A stretch of 40,888 nt of DNA from Ligilactobacillus hayakitensis DSM 18933 = JCM 14209 (GCF_000615845.1 NZ_BAML01000013.1:1-40888); one strand, 5' to 3'; numbered from the stretch's first letter, positions 1 through 9,528 are shown. Program-made: numbers and translations. Notes: generated by a model from the sequence alone, not told the origin.

Positions 1-10
1 TTTATATTTT

Positions 11-83
11 GCCGGTTTAGCTCAGTTGGTAGAGCAACGGTATCGTAAACCGTGGGTCACAGGTTCAAGTCCTGCAACCGGCA
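11..83 (+). tRNA. tRNA-Thr (anticodon CGU)
   Basis: The sequence folds as a cloverleaf. The acceptor arms GCCGGTT and AACCGGC pair fully, the D-arm is GCTC/GAGC, the anticodon stem is ACGGT/ACCGT around the loop ATCGTAA, and the T-loop is TTCAAGT. The anticodon CGT reads ACG threonine codons. The first pair of the T-stem is an A-C mismatch. No CCA is encoded after the discriminator base A. A strong terminator follows at 106, so this is the last gene of its transcript. Confidence 0.95.
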
Positions 84-105
84 TAGGTTGTGAATGACAC
101 ATGGT

Positions 106-140
106 AAAAGGATGTTACTTTTTAGTAGCATCCTTTTTTT
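106..140 (+). terminator. Rho-independent terminator after tRNA-Thr
   Basis: AAAAGGATGTTACT (106-119) pairs with AGTAGCATCC plus T residues (124-137) through one G-U pair and a four-base loop. A run of seven T follows. It closes the tRNA transcript. Confidence 0.9.
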
Positions 141-196
141 GTGGTTTTATAATAGGATCTTTATCAATTAATACTGACAAAAAAATTAAAAATTTT

Positions 197-251
197 CAAA
201 AAGCAACAGTTGAGTAGATTGTAAAACAAGCTGCCTAACTGTTGCTTTTTG
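197..251. repeat. Perfect 15-bp inverted repeat, possible bidirectional terminator
   Basis: CAAAAAGCAACAGTT (197-211) and AACTGTTGCTTTTTG (237-251) are exact reverse complements separated by 25 bases. The A-run on one side and T-run on the other mean that either strand could form a terminator. No gene needing it lies between this element and the tRNA terminator at 106-140. It may be the remnant 3' end of a lost gene. Confidence 0.7.
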
Positions 252-808
252 AATTGAGATTAAAAAAATTTTACAATATTAGCAAAAATAAACGACTAAA
301 ATATAAGAAAAAAGATAAAAATTGAAACTTCTATCAAAAAGAAGTGACGTTGATTTATCGAAAAAGAATTAGCTCCTTCTAAATCCAAAGATAAGAATCA
401 AAATAATAGGCGGAAGAATATAATTATTACGAAAGATAAAAATAATAATAATCAATGAAAAAAAAACGCGATAGTGTTCAAAAAATTTCAAAGAAAGTGA
501 ATGTAAAAATAGTGAATTTCATCTATAATATGTAGGAAATAAACTTCAATGTAAGAAATAAAATTTAATTGTTGAAGAACAGTTGAAACGATAAGTGCCA
601 AAAGAAAATTAATAATGAAAAGACGATAGAAAAAGAAATGAGAACAAAAAATTAAATAATGTGGAAATTTATAATAACAAAATAGCTGAGTTCGTCGATA
701 TCTAATGCATAAACTAAAGAACGTTAAAAATATGACGAGTAAAAAAATTAAGAAAGAATCAGTTTATAAAAAGAAAACAAAAAAACTTAAAGAAAATCAA
801 AAAAACAC
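252..808. other. Gene-free A-rich spacer upstream of the S10 cluster
   Basis: These roughly 560 bases hold no long reading frame and many stops in all frames. The + strand is strikingly purine-rich, especially in A, as coding strands are here, which would fit a gene that has decayed beyond recognition. Two tiny lysine-rich frames (455-535 and 705-812) lack convincing ribosome-binding sites and are not called as genes. No RNA gene was recognised. Confidence 0.6.
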
Positions 809-837
809 TTGATTAAATCTTCAAAATATAATATTAT
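809..837 (+). promoter_or_regulatory. Promoter of the S10 ribosomal cluster
   Basis: TTGATT (809-814) is a -35 box, followed by 17 bases and TATTAT (832-837) as -10. A second TATAAT overlaps at 827-832. It is the only good promoter match between the spacer and rpsJ, and transcription would start near 844, at the base of the leader hairpin. Confidence 0.7.
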
Positions 838-843
838 AGAAAA

Positions 844-950
844 GTACTTGTGCAAGGGACAAGTACAGTTTAGTTGTTTAATTAAAGCATTGATGTGGAA
901 GGTTGCGACACACCCGGCCGCTTTGCCACGAGTGGATCGGTAATTTCCAC
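844..950 (+). promoter_or_regulatory. Structured 5' leader of rpsJ mRNA
   Basis: The leader begins with hairpin GTACTTG/CAAGTAC (844-850/860-866). A larger stem-loop, GTGGAA (895-900) with TTCCAC (945-950), follows. Its interior contains a GC-rich segment (903-940) that stands out from the AT-rich surroundings and includes the small hairpin CCA-CGAG-TGG. A very similar core, as I recall, precedes rpsJ in other lactic acid bacteria. Autogenous control by a ribosomal protein is an inference; the ligand is not known to me. Confidence 0.55.
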
Positions 951-992
951 GGAGCTAGTCTTATTTTCAAAATAGACGAAGGAGGGAAAATG

Positions 993-1301
993 ATGGCAAA
1001 ACAAAAAATTCGTATTCGTTTAAAAGCATACGAACACCGCATTTTAGATCAATCTGCAGATAAGATTGTTGAAACAGCAAAGAGAACAGGTGCTACAATT
1101 TCAGGTCCTATTCCATTGCCTACAGAACGCACTCTTTATACAGTGATCCGTTCACCACACAAGTACAAGGATTCACGTGAACAATTTGAAATGCGTACTC
1201 ACAAACGTTTGATTGACATCGTTAATCCAACACCTAAGACAGTTGACTCATTAATGAAGCTTGACTTACCATCTGGTGTTGATATCGAAATCAAACTTTA
1301 A
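993..1301 (+). CDS. rpsJ: 30S ribosomal protein S10
   Basis: S10 is a component of the 30S head and, as NusE, of the transcription antitermination complex. The 102-residue product starts [20 protein letters not shown] and contains the family core [19 protein letters not shown]. Two ATG codons lie in tandem at 990 and 993. The AGGAGG-like site at 980-985 is about 7 bases from the second and too close to the first, so 993 is chosen. It is the first gene of the S10 operon and sits directly behind the structured leader. Confidence 0.97.
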   Translation: MAKQKIRIRLKAYEHRILDQSADKIVETAKRTGATISGPIPLPTERTLYTVIRSPHKYKDSREQFEMRTHKRLIDIVNPTPKTVDSLMKLDLPSGVDIEIKL

Positions 1302-1343
1302 TCATTTTATTTAAATTAAAACAATTATATTGGAGGTGTACTC

Positions 1344-1967
1344 ATGACCACAAAAGGAATCTTAGGTAGAAAAGTAGGTATGACACAAGTCTTTACTGAA
1401 AACGGTGAATTAGTTCCTGTAACAGTTGTTAAAGTTGATTCTAACGTTGTATTACAAGTTAAAACAATGGAAAACGACGGTTACGAAGCTATTCAATTAG
1501 GTTTCGAAGACTTACGTGAAGTTTTAACAAACAAACCTGCTAAAGGTCATGCAGCAAAAGCAAATACTACTCCTAAGCGCTTCGTTCGTGAAATCCGCGA
1601 TGTTGAGCTTGGAGAATACAACGTCGGAGACGAAATCAAGGCAGATATTTTCGAAGCCGGTGAATTCGTGGATGTTACAGGTACGTCTAAAGGACATGGT
1701 TTCCAAGGATCTATCAAACGTAATGGTCAACACCGTGGACCTATGGCTCACGGTTCTCGTTACCATCGTCGTCCAGGTTCTATGGGTGTTATTATTAACC
1801 GTGTTATGAAGGGTAAATTACTCCCAGGACGTATGGGTGGCAACAGAGTTACGATCCAAAACTTGGAAATCGTTAAAGCTGATACAGACAATGGTGTACT
1901 TTTGATTAAGGGTAATGTACCAGGTGCAAACAAATCCTTAGTAACAATCAAGAGTACTGTAAAATAA
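1344..1967 (+). CDS. rplC: 50S ribosomal protein L3
   Basis: L3 is an early-assembly 23S rRNA binding protein near the peptidyl transferase centre. The 207-residue product opens with [20 protein letters not shown]. The central extension carries [19 protein letters not shown], which includes the glutamine methylated by PrmB in many bacteria, then [11 protein letters not shown]. Length is normal. The start is preceded by GGAGGTG at 1332-1338. It is the second gene of the S10 operon, 42 bases after rpsJ. Confidence 0.97.
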   Translation: MTTKGILGRKVGMTQVFTENGELVPVTVVKVDSNVVLQVKTMENDGYEAIQLGFEDLREVLTNKPAKGHAAKANTTPKRFVREIRDVELGEYNVGDEIKADIFEAGEFVDVTGTSKGHGFQGSIKRNGQHRGPMAHGSRYHRRPGSMGVIINRVMKGKLLPGRMGGNRVTIQNLEIVKADTDNGVLLIKGNVPGANKSLVTIKSTVK

Positions 1968-1990
1968 TCGAGGAAGGGAGGAAATAATAC

Positions 1991-2614
1991 ATGCCAACAG
2001 TTGCATTATTCAAACAAGATGGTAGCAAAAACGGTGACGTACAATTAAACGACGCAGTTTTTGGTATCGAACCAAACAACAATGTTGTTTTTGATGCAGT
2101 TATCATGCAACGTGCATCATTACGTCAAGGAACACATGCTGTAAAGAACAGAAGTGCCGTTCGCGGTGGTGGTCGTAAGCCATGGCGTCAAAAGGGTACA
2201 GGTCGTGCTCGTCAAGGTTCAATCCGTTCACCACAATGGGTTGGTGGTGGTACTGTTTTCGGTCCAACACCTCGCTCATACAGCTACAAACTTCCACGCA
2301 AAGTTCGTCGCTTAGCAATCAAGTCAGTACTTTCACAAAAAGTTCTTGACAACAGCTTTGTAGTAGTTGATTCATTAAGTTTCGACGCTCCAAAGACAAA
2401 AGAATTTGCTCAAGTATTGAGTAACTTAGATGTTAATACAAAAGTGTTAGTAGTTCTTGAAGATGACAATACAACAGCAGCATTAGCAGCACGTAACTTA
2501 AAGAACGTTACAGTAATTCCTGCTAAAGGTTTAAATGTATTAGATGTTATCAATAATGATAAATTAGTCATCACTCAAGGAGCTCTTTCTCAAGTAGAGG
2601 AGGTTCTTGCATAA
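1991..2614 (+). CDS. rplD: 50S ribosomal protein L4
   Basis: L4 binds 23S rRNA and lines the exit tunnel; in enterobacteria it also represses its own operon. The long tunnel loop is evident as [19 protein letters not shown] (residues about 58-76), followed by the C-terminal globular domain. The 207-residue length is normal. The last codon overlaps the next start (TAATG), so rplW is probably translated by coupling. Confidence 0.97.
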   Translation: MPTVALFKQDGSKNGDVQLNDAVFGIEPNNNVVFDAVIMQRASLRQGTHAVKNRSAVRGGGRKPWRQKGTGRARQGSIRSPQWVGGGTVFGPTPRSYSYKLPRKVRRLAIKSVLSQKVLDNSFVVVDSLSFDAPKTKEFAQVLSNLDVNTKVLVVLEDDNTTAALAARNLKNVTVIPAKGLNVLDVINNDKLVITQGALSQVEEVLA

Positions 2615-2898
2615 TGGAATCACGCGATGTAATTTTACGTCCAGTTATCACAGAAGCTTCAATCGCTGAAATGGACAATAAGCGTTACACATTCGACGTT
2701 GACACACGCGCAACAAAGACTCAAGTTAAACTTGCAGTTGAAGACATCTTTGATGTTAAAGTTGCTAAAGTAAACGTTATGAATGTTAAAGGTAAGAAGA
2801 AACGTATGGGTCGTTACGAAGGTTACACTAAGAAACGTCGTAAGGCTATCGTTACTTTAACTGCCGAATCAAAAGAAATTAAATTATTTGAAGATTAA
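2614..2898 (+). CDS. rplW: 50S ribosomal protein L23
   Basis: L23 sits at the tunnel exit and is the docking site for trigger factor and SRP. The 94-residue product begins [19 protein letters not shown] and has the conserved basic segment [20 protein letters not shown] in the rRNA-binding loop. Its ATG overlaps the rplD stop by one base, and the ribosome-binding site GAGGAGG lies inside rplD. Confidence 0.96.
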   Translation: MESRDVILRPVITEASIAEMDNKRYTFDVDTRATKTQVKLAVEDIFDVKVAKVNVMNVKGKKKRMGRYEGYTKKRRKAIVTLTAESKEIKLFED

Positions 2899-2923
2899 TA
2901 ATTTGTAATAGGAGGAAAACACT

Positions 2924-3756
2924 GTGGGGATCAAAAAATTCAAACCAACCACTAATGGTCGTCGTAATATGACTGGTTCTGATTTTGCTGAAATCACAAA
3001 GACAACACCTGAAAAGTCTTTAGTTGTTTCATTAAGCAAAACAGCTGGTCGTAACAGTTACGGCCGTATCACAGTTCGTCACCGTGGTGGTGGACACAAA
3101 CGTAAATACCGTTTGATCGACTTCAAGCGTGTTAAAGATAACGTACCTGCAACTGTTAAAGCAATCGAATATGATCCAAACCGTTCAGCAAACATCGCTT
3201 TAATCGTTTACGCTGATGGTGTTAAATCATACATCCTTGCTCCTAAAGGCTTAAAAGTAGGTCAAGTTGTTGAATCAGGTACAGATGTAGATATTAAGGT
3301 AGGTAACACATTACCACTTGCAAACATTCCTGTTGGTTCTGTTATCCACAATATCGAATTAAAACCAGGTAAGGGTGGACAATTAGTTCGTTCTGCTGGT
3401 ACATCAGCACAATTGCTTGGTAAGGAAGACAAGTACGCAATCGTTCGTTTAACTTCTGGTGAAGTTCGTATGATTCTTGTTACTTGCCGTGCTACAATTG
3501 GTGCTGTTGGTAATGAACAACACGAATTAATTAAAGTAGGTAAGGCTGGTCGCTCACGTTGGCAGGCAAGCGTCCTCAATCTCGTGGTTCTGTAATGAAC
3601 CCTAACGATCACCCTCACGGTGGTGGTGAAGGTAAGGCTCCTGTTGGTCGTCCAAGTCCTATGTCTCCATGGGGTAAGAAGACTACAGGTCTTAAGACTC
3701 GTTCTAAGAAAGCTAGATCAAACAAATTTATCGTACGTAGCCGTAAGAAGAAATAA
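2924..3756 (+). CDS. rplB: 50S ribosomal protein L2, split by a one-base frameshift in this sequence
   Basis: L2 is a universally conserved 23S rRNA-binding protein needed for subunit association and peptidyl transferase activity. It starts at GTG 2924 behind AGGAGG. The reading frame runs normally to TGG at 3560-3562, then leaves the family sequence and stops at 3595. The correct continuation ([20 protein letters not shown], with the key active-site histidine) resumes from 3565 in the -1 frame and ends at 3756. Adding one base after CA (3563-3564) restores a 277-residue L2 of normal length. No slippery heptamer is present at the break. Because L2 is essential and no second copy is visible, a sequence error is more likely than true loss. 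Confidence 0.93.
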
Positions 3757-3813
3757 TTATTTAGGTAAAGTTGCTTAAATAATTGCTATTCGAGTCCGAA
3801 GGGAGGATTACAA

Positions 3814-4095
3814 TTGAGTCGTAGTTTGAAAAAAGGACCTTTCGTCGATGAACATTTGATGAAAAAGGTTGAAGCACAAGCTGATCAAGAAAAGAAATCA
3901 GTAATCAAGACATGGTCACGTCGTTCTACAATTTTCCCAAGTTTCATTGGATACACTATTGCAGTACACGACGGCCGTAAGCATGTGCCAGTTTATGTTC
4001 AAGAAGATATGGTTGGACATAAGTTAGGTGAATTCGTGCCAACTCGTACATTCCATGGTCATGGTAATGACGATAAGAAGACTGGCGTAAGATAG
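3814..4095 (+). CDS. rpsS: 30S ribosomal protein S19
   Basis: S19 forms a heterodimer with S13 in the 30S head and contacts the A-site tRNA region. The 93-residue product contains the family motifs [13 protein letters not shown] near the N terminus and [16 protein letters not shown] near the C terminus. The start is TTG, set by GGGAGG at 3801-3806; no ATG or GTG lies between that site and the conserved N terminus. Confidence 0.96.
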   Translation: MSRSLKKGPFVDEHLMKKVEAQADQEKKSVIKTWSRRSTIFPSFIGYTIAVHDGRKHVPVYVQEDMVGHKLGEFVPTRTFHGHGNDDKKTGVR

Positions 4096-4111
4096 TAAGG
4101 GAGGATTTAAA

Positions 4112-4459
4112 ATGGCTGAACAAGTTACATCAGCAAAAGCAACTGCCAAGACAGTTCGAATCCCTGCACGTAAAGCACGTCTAGTGATCGATCTTATCCG
4201 TGGTAAGAGTGTTGCTGAAGCATTTGGTATCTTGAACTTTACACCAAGATCAGGTGCTTACTTAATCGAAAAAGTATTAAAATCTGCTGTAGCAAACGCA
4301 GAAAACAATTTTGACTTAGATGTTGAAGATTTGTATGTAAGCGAAGCATTTGTTAACGAAGGACCAACTTTAAAACGTTTCCGTCCTCGTGCAAAGGGTT
4401 CTGCTTCTCCAATCAACAAACGTACAAGCCACATTACAGTTGTGGTATCAGTTAAATAA
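4112..4459 (+). CDS. rplV: 50S ribosomal protein L22
   Basis: L22 contributes a beta-hairpin to the narrow part of the exit tunnel, where macrolide-resistance mutations arise. The N-terminal [19 protein letters not shown] and the tunnel hairpin region [19 protein letters not shown] are both intact. The product is 115 residues. The gene follows rpsS by 16 bases with GGGAGG upstream. Confidence 0.96.
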   Translation: MAEQVTSAKATAKTVRIPARKARLVIDLIRGKSVAEAFGILNFTPRSGAYLIEKVLKSAVANAENNFDLDVEDLYVSEAFVNEGPTLKRFRPRAKGSASPINKRTSHITVVVSVK

Positions 4460-4472
4460 GGAGGGATAACGC

Positions 4473-5129
4473 GTGGGTCAAAAAGTAAATCCAACAGGTT
4501 TACGTGTCGGAGTCATTCGTGATTGGGACGCAAAATGGTATGCTGAAAAAGATTTTGCTGCTAACTTACACGAAGATTTACGTGTACGTAAATACATTGA
4601 AAGCAAATTAGCCGACGCTTCTGTTTCAACTATTGAAATCGAACGTGCAGCAAAACGCGTTAACATTTCTATCCACACTGCTAAACCAGGTATGGTTATC
4701 GGTAAAGGTGGATCTGAAGTTGAAAAACTTCGTAAAGAATTAAATAACTTAACAGGCAAGCGTGTACACATTAACATCGTTGAAATCAAGAAACCTGATT
4801 TAGATGCTAAATTAGTTGGTGAAAACATTGCTGCACAATTGGAAAACCGTGTTGCTTTCCGTCGTGCTATGAAGCAAGCTATCCAACGTACAATGCGTGC
4901 TGGTGCACAAGGTATCAAGGTACAAGTTGCTGGTCGTTTAAACGGGGCAGATATGTCACGTGTTGAACGTTTCTCAGAAGGAACTGTTCCATTGCATACT
5001 TTACGTGCAGATATTGATTATTCATGGGTTGAAGCTCACACAACATACGGTAAATTAGGTATTAAGACTTGGATCTACCGTGGTGAAGTTTTACCTGCAA
5101 AGAAAGAAAACAGTAAAGGAGGGAAATAA
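4473..5129 (+). CDS. rpsC: 30S ribosomal protein S3
   Basis: S3 is a 30S head protein that forms the mRNA entry gate with S4 and S5. It starts at GTG with GGAGGG upstream. The N-terminal [15 protein letters not shown] is typical. A type II KH domain with the GXXG loop is seen as [16 protein letters not shown], and the C-terminal domain has the basic helix and [15 protein letters not shown]. Length is 218 residues, normal for the family. Confidence 0.96.
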   Translation: MGQKVNPTGLRVGVIRDWDAKWYAEKDFAANLHEDLRVRKYIESKLADASVSTIEIERAAKRVNISIHTAKPGMVIGKGGSEVEKLRKELNNLTGKRVHINIVEIKKPDLDAKLVGENIAAQLENRVAFRRAMKQAIQRTMRAGAQGIKVQVAGRLNGADMSRVERFSEGTVPLHTLRADIDYSWVEAHTTYGKLGIKTWIYRGEVLPAKKENSKGGK

Positions 5130-5132
5130 TCT

Positions 5133-5567
5133 ATGTTAGTACCAAAGCGTGTTAAACACCGTCGTGAATTCCGTGGTAAGATGCGTGGCGAAGCTAAAGG
5201 TGGTAAAGAAGTAACATTCGGTACATACGGTATCCAAGCGTTAGAATCACACTGGATTACAAACCGTCAAATCGAAGCTGCTCGTATCGCTATGACTCGT
5301 TACATGAAGCGTGGTGGGAAAGTTTGGATTAAGATTTTCCCTCACAAATCATACACAGCAAAAGCTATTGGTGTTCGTATGGGTTCTGGTAAAGGTGCTC
5401 CTGAAGGTTGGGTTGCTCCAGTTAAACGTGGTAAGGTAATGTTCGAAATTGCTGGCGTTTCTGAAGAAGTAGCTCGTGAAGCTTTACGTTTAGCATCACA
5501 CAAGCTCCCAGTGAAAACTAAGTTTGTAAAACGTGAGGAAGTAGGTGGCGAATCAAATGAAGGCTAA
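5133..5567 (+). CDS. rplP: 50S ribosomal protein L16
   Basis: L16 organises the A-site region of the 50S subunit and is added late in assembly. The 144-residue product starts [17 protein letters not shown] and carries the conserved [12 protein letters not shown] and [16 protein letters not shown] segments. Only three bases separate it from rpsC, and its ribosome-binding site AAAGGAGGG lies inside the end of rpsC, which suggests coupled translation. Confidence 0.96.
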   Translation: MLVPKRVKHRREFRGKMRGEAKGGKEVTFGTYGIQALESHWITNRQIEAARIAMTRYMKRGGKVWIKIFPHKSYTAKAIGVRMGSGKGAPEGWVAPVKRGKVMFEIAGVSEEVAREALRLASHKLPVKTKFVKREEVGGESNEG

Positions 5568-5751
5568 AGAAATTACTGAATTAACCACTGCTGAAATGCT
5601 TGAAAAAGAAAAGCAATTCAAAGAAGAATTATTCAACTTACGCTTCCAATTAGCTACCGGTCAATTAGAAAATACTGCTCGCTTAAAAGAAGTGCGTAAG
5701 AACATTGCACGTATTAAAACTGCATTACGTCAACAAGAATTAAACAAATAG
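5557..5751 (+). CDS. rpmC: 50S ribosomal protein L29
   Basis: L29 is a small helical-hairpin protein beside L23 at the tunnel exit. The core [18 protein letters not shown] is diagnostic. The frame is open from a GTG at 5545, but the family normally starts MKAKEI, and GGTGG at 5544-5548 is 8 bases from the ATG at 5557, so that start is used. This gives 64 residues. The start overlaps the end of rplP by 11 bases. Confidence 0.94.
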   Translation: MKAKEITELTTAEMLEKEKQFKEELFNLRFQLATGQLENTARLKEVRKNIARIKTALRQQELNK

Positions 5752-5775
5752 AATACGAAAAGGAGGCTAATCGCG

Positions 5776-6042
5776 ATGAGTGAAAGTCGTAACCAACGCA
5801 AGGTCTATCAAGGACGTGTCGTTTCTGACAAGATGGATAAAACTATCACAGTTGTCGTTGAAACTTACAAGAATCATAAAGTTTACGGCAAACGTGTTAA
5901 GTACTCAAAGAAATTTTATGCACATGACGAAAACAACGAAGCAAAAGTTGGCGATATCGTTAAAATCATGGAAACTCGCCCATTGTCAGCTACAAAACGT
6001 TTCCGTTTATTAGAAATCGTTGAAAAAGCAGTTATTTTATAA
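5776..6042 (+). CDS. rpsQ: 30S ribosomal protein S17
   Basis: S17 is a primary 16S rRNA-binding protein with an OB fold. The 88-residue product shows [17 protein letters not shown] and, further on, [20 protein letters not shown], both characteristic. AAGGAGG lies 9 bases upstream of the ATG. It ends the S10-operon part of the cluster; the 73-base gap to rplN is one of the longer ones here, but no clear terminator is seen in it. Confidence 0.96.
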   Translation: MSESRNQRKVYQGRVVSDKMDKTITVVVETYKNHKVYGKRVKYSKKFYAHDENNEAKVGDIVKIMETRPLSATKRFRLLEIVEKAVIL

Positions 6043-6115
6043 TATTAACTCGTATTTAAAATAACATTTGCACTGATTCGTATTCTGATCTAATAACGAA
6101 AGGAGGACACATACT

Positions 6116-6484
6116 GTGATCCAACAAGAGAGTCGTTTAAAAGTCGCTGATAACTCTGGTGCTCGTGAAATTTTAGTAATTAAAATTTTAGGTGGTTCCC
6201 GTGTAAAGACTGCAAATATCGGTGACATCATTGTTGCTACTGTAAAACAAGCAACACCAGGTGGCGTTGTCAAAAAAGGTGACGTTGTTAAGGCTGTTGT
6301 TGTACGTACTAAGTACGGTACACACCGTCCAGATGGTTCATACATCAAATTTGATGAAAACGCTGCTGTAATTATTGGTGAAGATAAATCACCTAAGGGT
6401 ACACGTATCTTCGGGCCAGTTGCTCGTGAATTACGTGACGGAAACTTCATGAAGATCGTTTCCTTAGCACCTGAAGTATTATAA
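6116..6484 (+). CDS. rplN: 50S ribosomal protein L14
   Basis: L14 binds 23S rRNA at the subunit interface. It starts at GTG behind AAAGGAGG. The 122-residue product begins [19 protein letters not shown] and contains [18 protein letters not shown] and the C-terminal [20 protein letters not shown]. It is the first gene of the spc-type block. Confidence 0.96.
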   Translation: MIQQESRLKVADNSGAREILVIKILGGSRVKTANIGDIIVATVKQATPGGVVKKGDVVKAVVVRTKYGTHRPDGSYIKFDENAAVIIGEDKSPKGTRIFGPVARELRDGNFMKIVSLAPEVL

Positions 6485-6517
6485 TCAACAAACGTAGGTA
6501 AGGAGGTGCGAAGAATA

Positions 6518-6823
6518 ATGTTCATCAAGAAAAATGATAAGGTTAAAGTGATCGCTGGTAAGGACAAAGGTAAGGAAGGTACTGTAGAAAAAGTATTCCC
6601 TGCTAACGACCGTGTGATCGTTAAAGGTATCAATATCGTTAAGAAACACCAAAAACCAACTAACGCTAACCCAAATGGTGGTATCGTTGAAGTTGAAGCA
6701 CCAATCCACGTTTCTAACGTAATGTTGATTGATCCTTCTAACAACGAAGCTACTCGTGTTAGTTTTAAAGTAGTAGACGGTAAGAAAGTCCGTGTTTCTA
6801 AAAAAACAGGTGAAACTTTATAA
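6518..6823 (+). CDS. rplX: 50S ribosomal protein L24
   Basis: L24 initiates 50S assembly. A KOW motif is seen at the N terminus ([20 protein letters not shown]), followed by the family segment [20 protein letters not shown]. The frame also has a GTG at 6506, but that lies inside the AGGAGGTG ribosome-binding site, so the ATG at 6518 is the start. This gives 101 residues. Confidence 0.95.
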   Translation: MFIKKNDKVKVIAGKDKGKEGTVEKVFPANDRVIVKGINIVKKHQKPTNANPNGGIVEVEAPIHVSNVMLIDPSNNEATRVSFKVVDGKKVRVSKKTGETL

Positions 6824-6848
6824 TTAACGAAAGGAGGATACTTTCTTC

Positions 6849-7391
6849 ATGGTTAACCGTTTAAAAGAAAAATACAAAAATGAAATCGTTCCATCATTGA
6901 TGGAAAAATTTAATTACTCATCAATCATGCAAGCACCAAAAGTTGAAAAGATTGTTATCAACATGGGTGTTGGTGATGCAGTAAGTAACGCTAAACGTTT
7001 AGACGAAGCAGTTGACGAATTAACTTTGATTGCTGGTCAAAAACCAGTTATTACTAAAGCTAAGAAATCAATCGCTGGTTTCCGTTTACGTGAAGGTATG
7101 GCTATTGGTACAAAGGTTACATTACGTGGTGAACGTATGTACGACTTCTTAGACAAGTTAGTATCAGTATCATTACCTCGTGTTCGTGATTTCCACGGTG
7201 TAAGCAAGCGTGCCTTTGACGGTCGTGGTAACTACACTTTGGGTATTCGTGAACAATTAATCTTCCCTGAAATTGACTTTGATGATGTTAACAAAGTTCG
7301 CGGTATGGACATTGTTATCGTTACAACAGCAAATACAGACGAAGAATCAAAAGAATTGTTAACACAACTTGGAATGCCATTCGCTAAATAA
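6849..7391 (+). CDS. rplE: 50S ribosomal protein L5
   Basis: L5 binds 5S rRNA in the central protuberance and contacts the P-site tRNA. The 180-residue product contains [33 protein letters not shown] and the C-terminal segment [18 protein letters not shown], in family order. AAGGAGG lies upstream. It precedes rpsN as in other Gram-positive spc operons. Confidence 0.96.
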   Translation: MVNRLKEKYKNEIVPSLMEKFNYSSIMQAPKVEKIVINMGVGDAVSNAKRLDEAVDELTLIAGQKPVITKAKKSIAGFRLREGMAIGTKVTLRGERMYDFLDKLVSVSLPRVRDFHGVSKRAFDGRGNYTLGIREQLIFPEIDFDDVNKVRGMDIVIVTTANTDEESKELLTQLGMPFAK

Positions 7392-7403
7392 GGGGGTTTC
7401 ACA

Positions 7404-7589
7404 TTGGCTAAAAAGTCACAAGTCGCAAAGAATAAGCGTCCAGCTAAGTTCTCAACTCAAGAATATTCACGTTGTGAACGTTGTGGTCGTCCACATTCTG
7501 TATATCGTAAATTCAAGTTATGCCGTGTTTGCCTACGTGAACTTGCTCATAAGGGTCAAATCCCTGGCATGAAGAAGGCTAGCTGGTAA
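7404..7589 (+). CDS. rpsN: 30S ribosomal protein S14, zinc-binding (type Z)
   Basis: S14 is a late-assembling 30S head protein. This is the short 61-residue C+ form with a zinc ribbon: two CxxC knuckles (CERC and CRVC) separated by HSVYRKFKL. Position between rplE and rpsH is standard. The start is TTG, chosen because it follows AGGGGG by about 8 bases and gives the typical [13 protein letters not shown]. Where a zinc-free S14 paralogue exists elsewhere in the genome, this copy is normally replaced during zinc starvation. Confidence 0.96.
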   Translation: MAKKSQVAKNKRPAKFSTQEYSRCERCGRPHSVYRKFKLCRVCLRELAHKGQIPGMKKASW

Positions 7590-7622
7590 TCCATTTAGAT
7601 AAGTAAAGGAGGCAAACGAACA

Positions 7623-8021
7623 ATGGTCATGACTGATCCAATCGCAGACTTCTTAACACGCATTCGTAACGCTAACTTAGCAAAACACGAATCATTAGAA
7701 GTACCTGCATCAAAAATCAAACGTGACATCGCAGAAATTCTTAAAAATGAAGGTTTCGTTCGCGATGTAGAATACATCGATGATGACAAACAAGGAATCA
7801 TTCGCGTATTCTTGAAGTACGGTAAGGATAACGAACGTGTTATTTCAGGTATCCGTCGTATTTCAAAACCAGGTTTACGTTCATATGTAAAAGCTGATGC
7901 TGTTCCTAAAGTATTAAATGGTTTAGGAATTGCTATTATCTCAACTTCTGAAGGTGTTATCACTGATAAAGAAGCTCGTGCCAAGAAAATTGGTGGCGAA
8001 GTATTAGCTTACATCTGGTAA
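7623..8021 (+). CDS. rpsH: 30S ribosomal protein S8
   Basis: S8 is a primary 16S rRNA-binding protein; in E. coli it represses the spc operon. The product starts [18 protein letters not shown], which supports the ATG at 7623 over the internal ATG two codons later, and AAAGGAGG lies 10 bases upstream. The C-terminal [11 protein letters not shown] is complete. Length is 132 residues. Confidence 0.96.
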   Translation: MVMTDPIADFLTRIRNANLAKHESLEVPASKIKRDIAEILKNEGFVRDVEYIDDDKQGIIRVFLKYGKDNERVISGIRRISKPGLRSYVKADAVPKVLNGLGIAIISTSEGVITDKEARAKKIGGEVLAYIW

Positions 8022-8052
8022 TTTTTATTATTAAATAAGGAGGTGTCTATCA

Positions 8053-8589
8053 GTGTCTCGTATTGGTTATAAAGTAGTTGACTTGCCAGAAGGCGTTGAA
8101 GTAAAACAAGACGGTAATTTTGTAACTGTTAAAGGACCTAAGGGTGAATTAACACGTGAATTTTCTGACAAGATCTCTATGAACATTGAAGGTAACACAG
8201 TTACTTTTGAACGTTCAGCAGAAGATAACAAAACTAAAGCTTTACATGGTACAACACGTTCAAACTTCAACAACATGGTTGTTGGTGTAACAGAAGGTTA
8301 CAAGAAAGAACTTGAACTTCGTGGTGTTGGTTACCGTGCACAAATGAAGGGTAAAACTCTCGTATTAAACGTTGGTTACTCACACCCTGTTGAATTTGAA
8401 GAAGAAGAAGGTATCACTTTTGAAGCACCTTCAGCTACTTCAGTTGTTGTTTCAGGTATCAACAAAGAAGTTGTTGGTGACTGTGCAGCACGTATCCGCG
8501 CAGTTCGCGCTCCAGAACCTTACAAAGGTAAAGGTATTCGTTACGTTGGCGAATATGTACGTCGTAAGGAAGGTAAGACTGGTAAATAA
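8053..8589 (+). CDS. rplF: 50S ribosomal protein L6
   Basis: L6 sits near the GTPase-associated centre. Two repeated domains are visible, with [15 protein letters not shown] at the domain junction and the conserved C-terminal [19 protein letters not shown]. The start is GTG behind AAGGAGGTG. Length is 178 residues. Confidence 0.96.
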   Translation: MSRIGYKVVDLPEGVEVKQDGNFVTVKGPKGELTREFSDKISMNIEGNTVTFERSAEDNKTKALHGTTRSNFNNMVVGVTEGYKKELELRGVGYRAQMKGKTLVLNVGYSHPVEFEEEEGITFEAPSATSVVVSGINKEVVGDCAARIRAVRAPEPYKGKGIRYVGEYVRRKEGKTGK

Positions 8590-8634
8590 TCAAGCAGCAT
8601 AAATGCTGACAAATTAATCTAAGAGGTGAAAATT

Positions 8635-8991
8635 GTGATTTCAAAACCAGATAAGAATAAGACACGTCAAAAACGTCATGCACGTGTCCGTGGTAAAATC
8701 TCTGGTACTGCTGAGTGCCCACGCTTAAATGTTTATCGTTCAAACAAAAACATCTACGCTCAAGTTATTGATGACGTAGCGGGTGTGACGCTAGTTAGTG
8801 CCTCTACTTTAGACAGCGAAGTAAGTGGCAACACAAAGACTGAACAAGCCGTTTCAGTTGGTGCTGTTGTTGCAAAACGTGCTGCAGATAAGGGTATCAA
8901 AGAAGTTGTATTTGACCGTGGCGGATACCTATATCATGGTCGTGTACAAGCTTTAGCTGAAGCTGCACGCGAAAATGGTTTAGACTTTTAG
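8635..8991 (+). CDS. rplR: 50S ribosomal protein L18
   Basis: L18 binds 5S rRNA together with L5. The 118-residue product has [19 protein letters not shown] at the N terminus and [20 protein letters not shown] at the C terminus. A GTG at 8626 is in frame but overlaps the ribosome-binding site AGAGGTGA (8622-8629); the GTG at 8635 gives the usual length and spacing. Confidence 0.95.
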   Translation: MISKPDKNKTRQKRHARVRGKISGTAECPRLNVYRSNKNIYAQVIDDVAGVTLVSASTLDSEVSGNTKTEQAVSVGAVVAKRAADKGIKEVVFDRGGYLYHGRVQALAEAARENGLDF

Positions 8992-9012
8992 GAAAAGGAG
9001 GAAATAACGTTT

Positions 9013-9513
9013 ATGGCTTTTATTGATCCAGCTCAATTAGAATTAGAAGATCGCGTTGTTGCGATTAACCGTATCACTAAAGTTGTTAAAGGTGGACGTC
9101 GTCTTCGCTTTGCTGCTTTAGTAGTTGTTGGTGACCACAACGGCCACGTAGGTTTTGGTACTGGTAAAGCTCAAGAAGTGCCAGAAGCAATCCGTAAGGC
9201 TGTTGAAGCTGCTCGTAAGAACTTAATCGAAGTTCCTACAGTTGGAACAACACTTCCTCACGAAGTTATTGGTCAATACAGTGGTAGTCGTATTATGTTG
9301 AAACCAGCTATTGCCGGTTCTGGGGTTGCTGCAGGTGGTGCAGTTCGTGCCGTTATGGAACTTGCTGGTATCGCTGACGTTACAAGTAAATCATTAGGTT
9401 CAAACACACCTGTTAACGTTGTACGCGCTACATTTGATGGTTTAGTTAATATGAAAGATGCTGAAAGCGTAGCTAAGTTACGTGGAGTATCTCTTCAACA
9501 TTTAGCAGAATAA
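9013..9513 (+). CDS. rpsE: 30S ribosomal protein S5
   Basis: S5 acts in mRNA entry and decoding fidelity; spectinomycin-resistance changes map to its N-terminal loop. The dsRNA-binding-like N domain shows [20 protein letters not shown], then [16 protein letters not shown] and the C-terminal domain with [19 protein letters not shown]. It is 166 residues with AAGGAGG upstream. Confidence 0.96.
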   Translation: MAFIDPAQLELEDRVVAINRITKVVKGGRRLRFAALVVVGDHNGHVGFGTGKAQEVPEAIRKAVEAARKNLIEVPTVGTTLPHEVIGQYSGSRIMLKPAIAGSGVAAGGAVRAVMELAGIADVTSKSLGSNTPVNVVRATFDGLVNMKDAESVAKLRGVSLQHLAE

Positions 9514-9528
9514 TAGGAGGACAAATTC

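Noticed and set aside
455-535. 26-codon lysine-rich reading frame
   Set aside because: No convincing ribosome-binding site, low-complexity A-rich DNA, and too short to judge.
705-812. 35-codon very basic reading frame before the S10 promoter
   Set aside because: No ribosome-binding site, its end overlaps the -35 box, and its composition is that of the A-rich spacer.
3557-3570. Programmed frameshifting in rplB
   Set aside because: No slippery heptamer, pause structure or internal Shine-Dalgarno sequence is seen at the break.
3559-3756. Independent small gene of 65 codons
   Set aside because: Its sequence is the C-terminal domain of L2 read in the shifted frame, not a separate protein.
6037-6744. 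Long antisense reading frame opposite rplN and rplX
   Set aside because: It lies on the complementary strand of two certain ribosomal genes and has no start signals; it is a by-product of their codon use.
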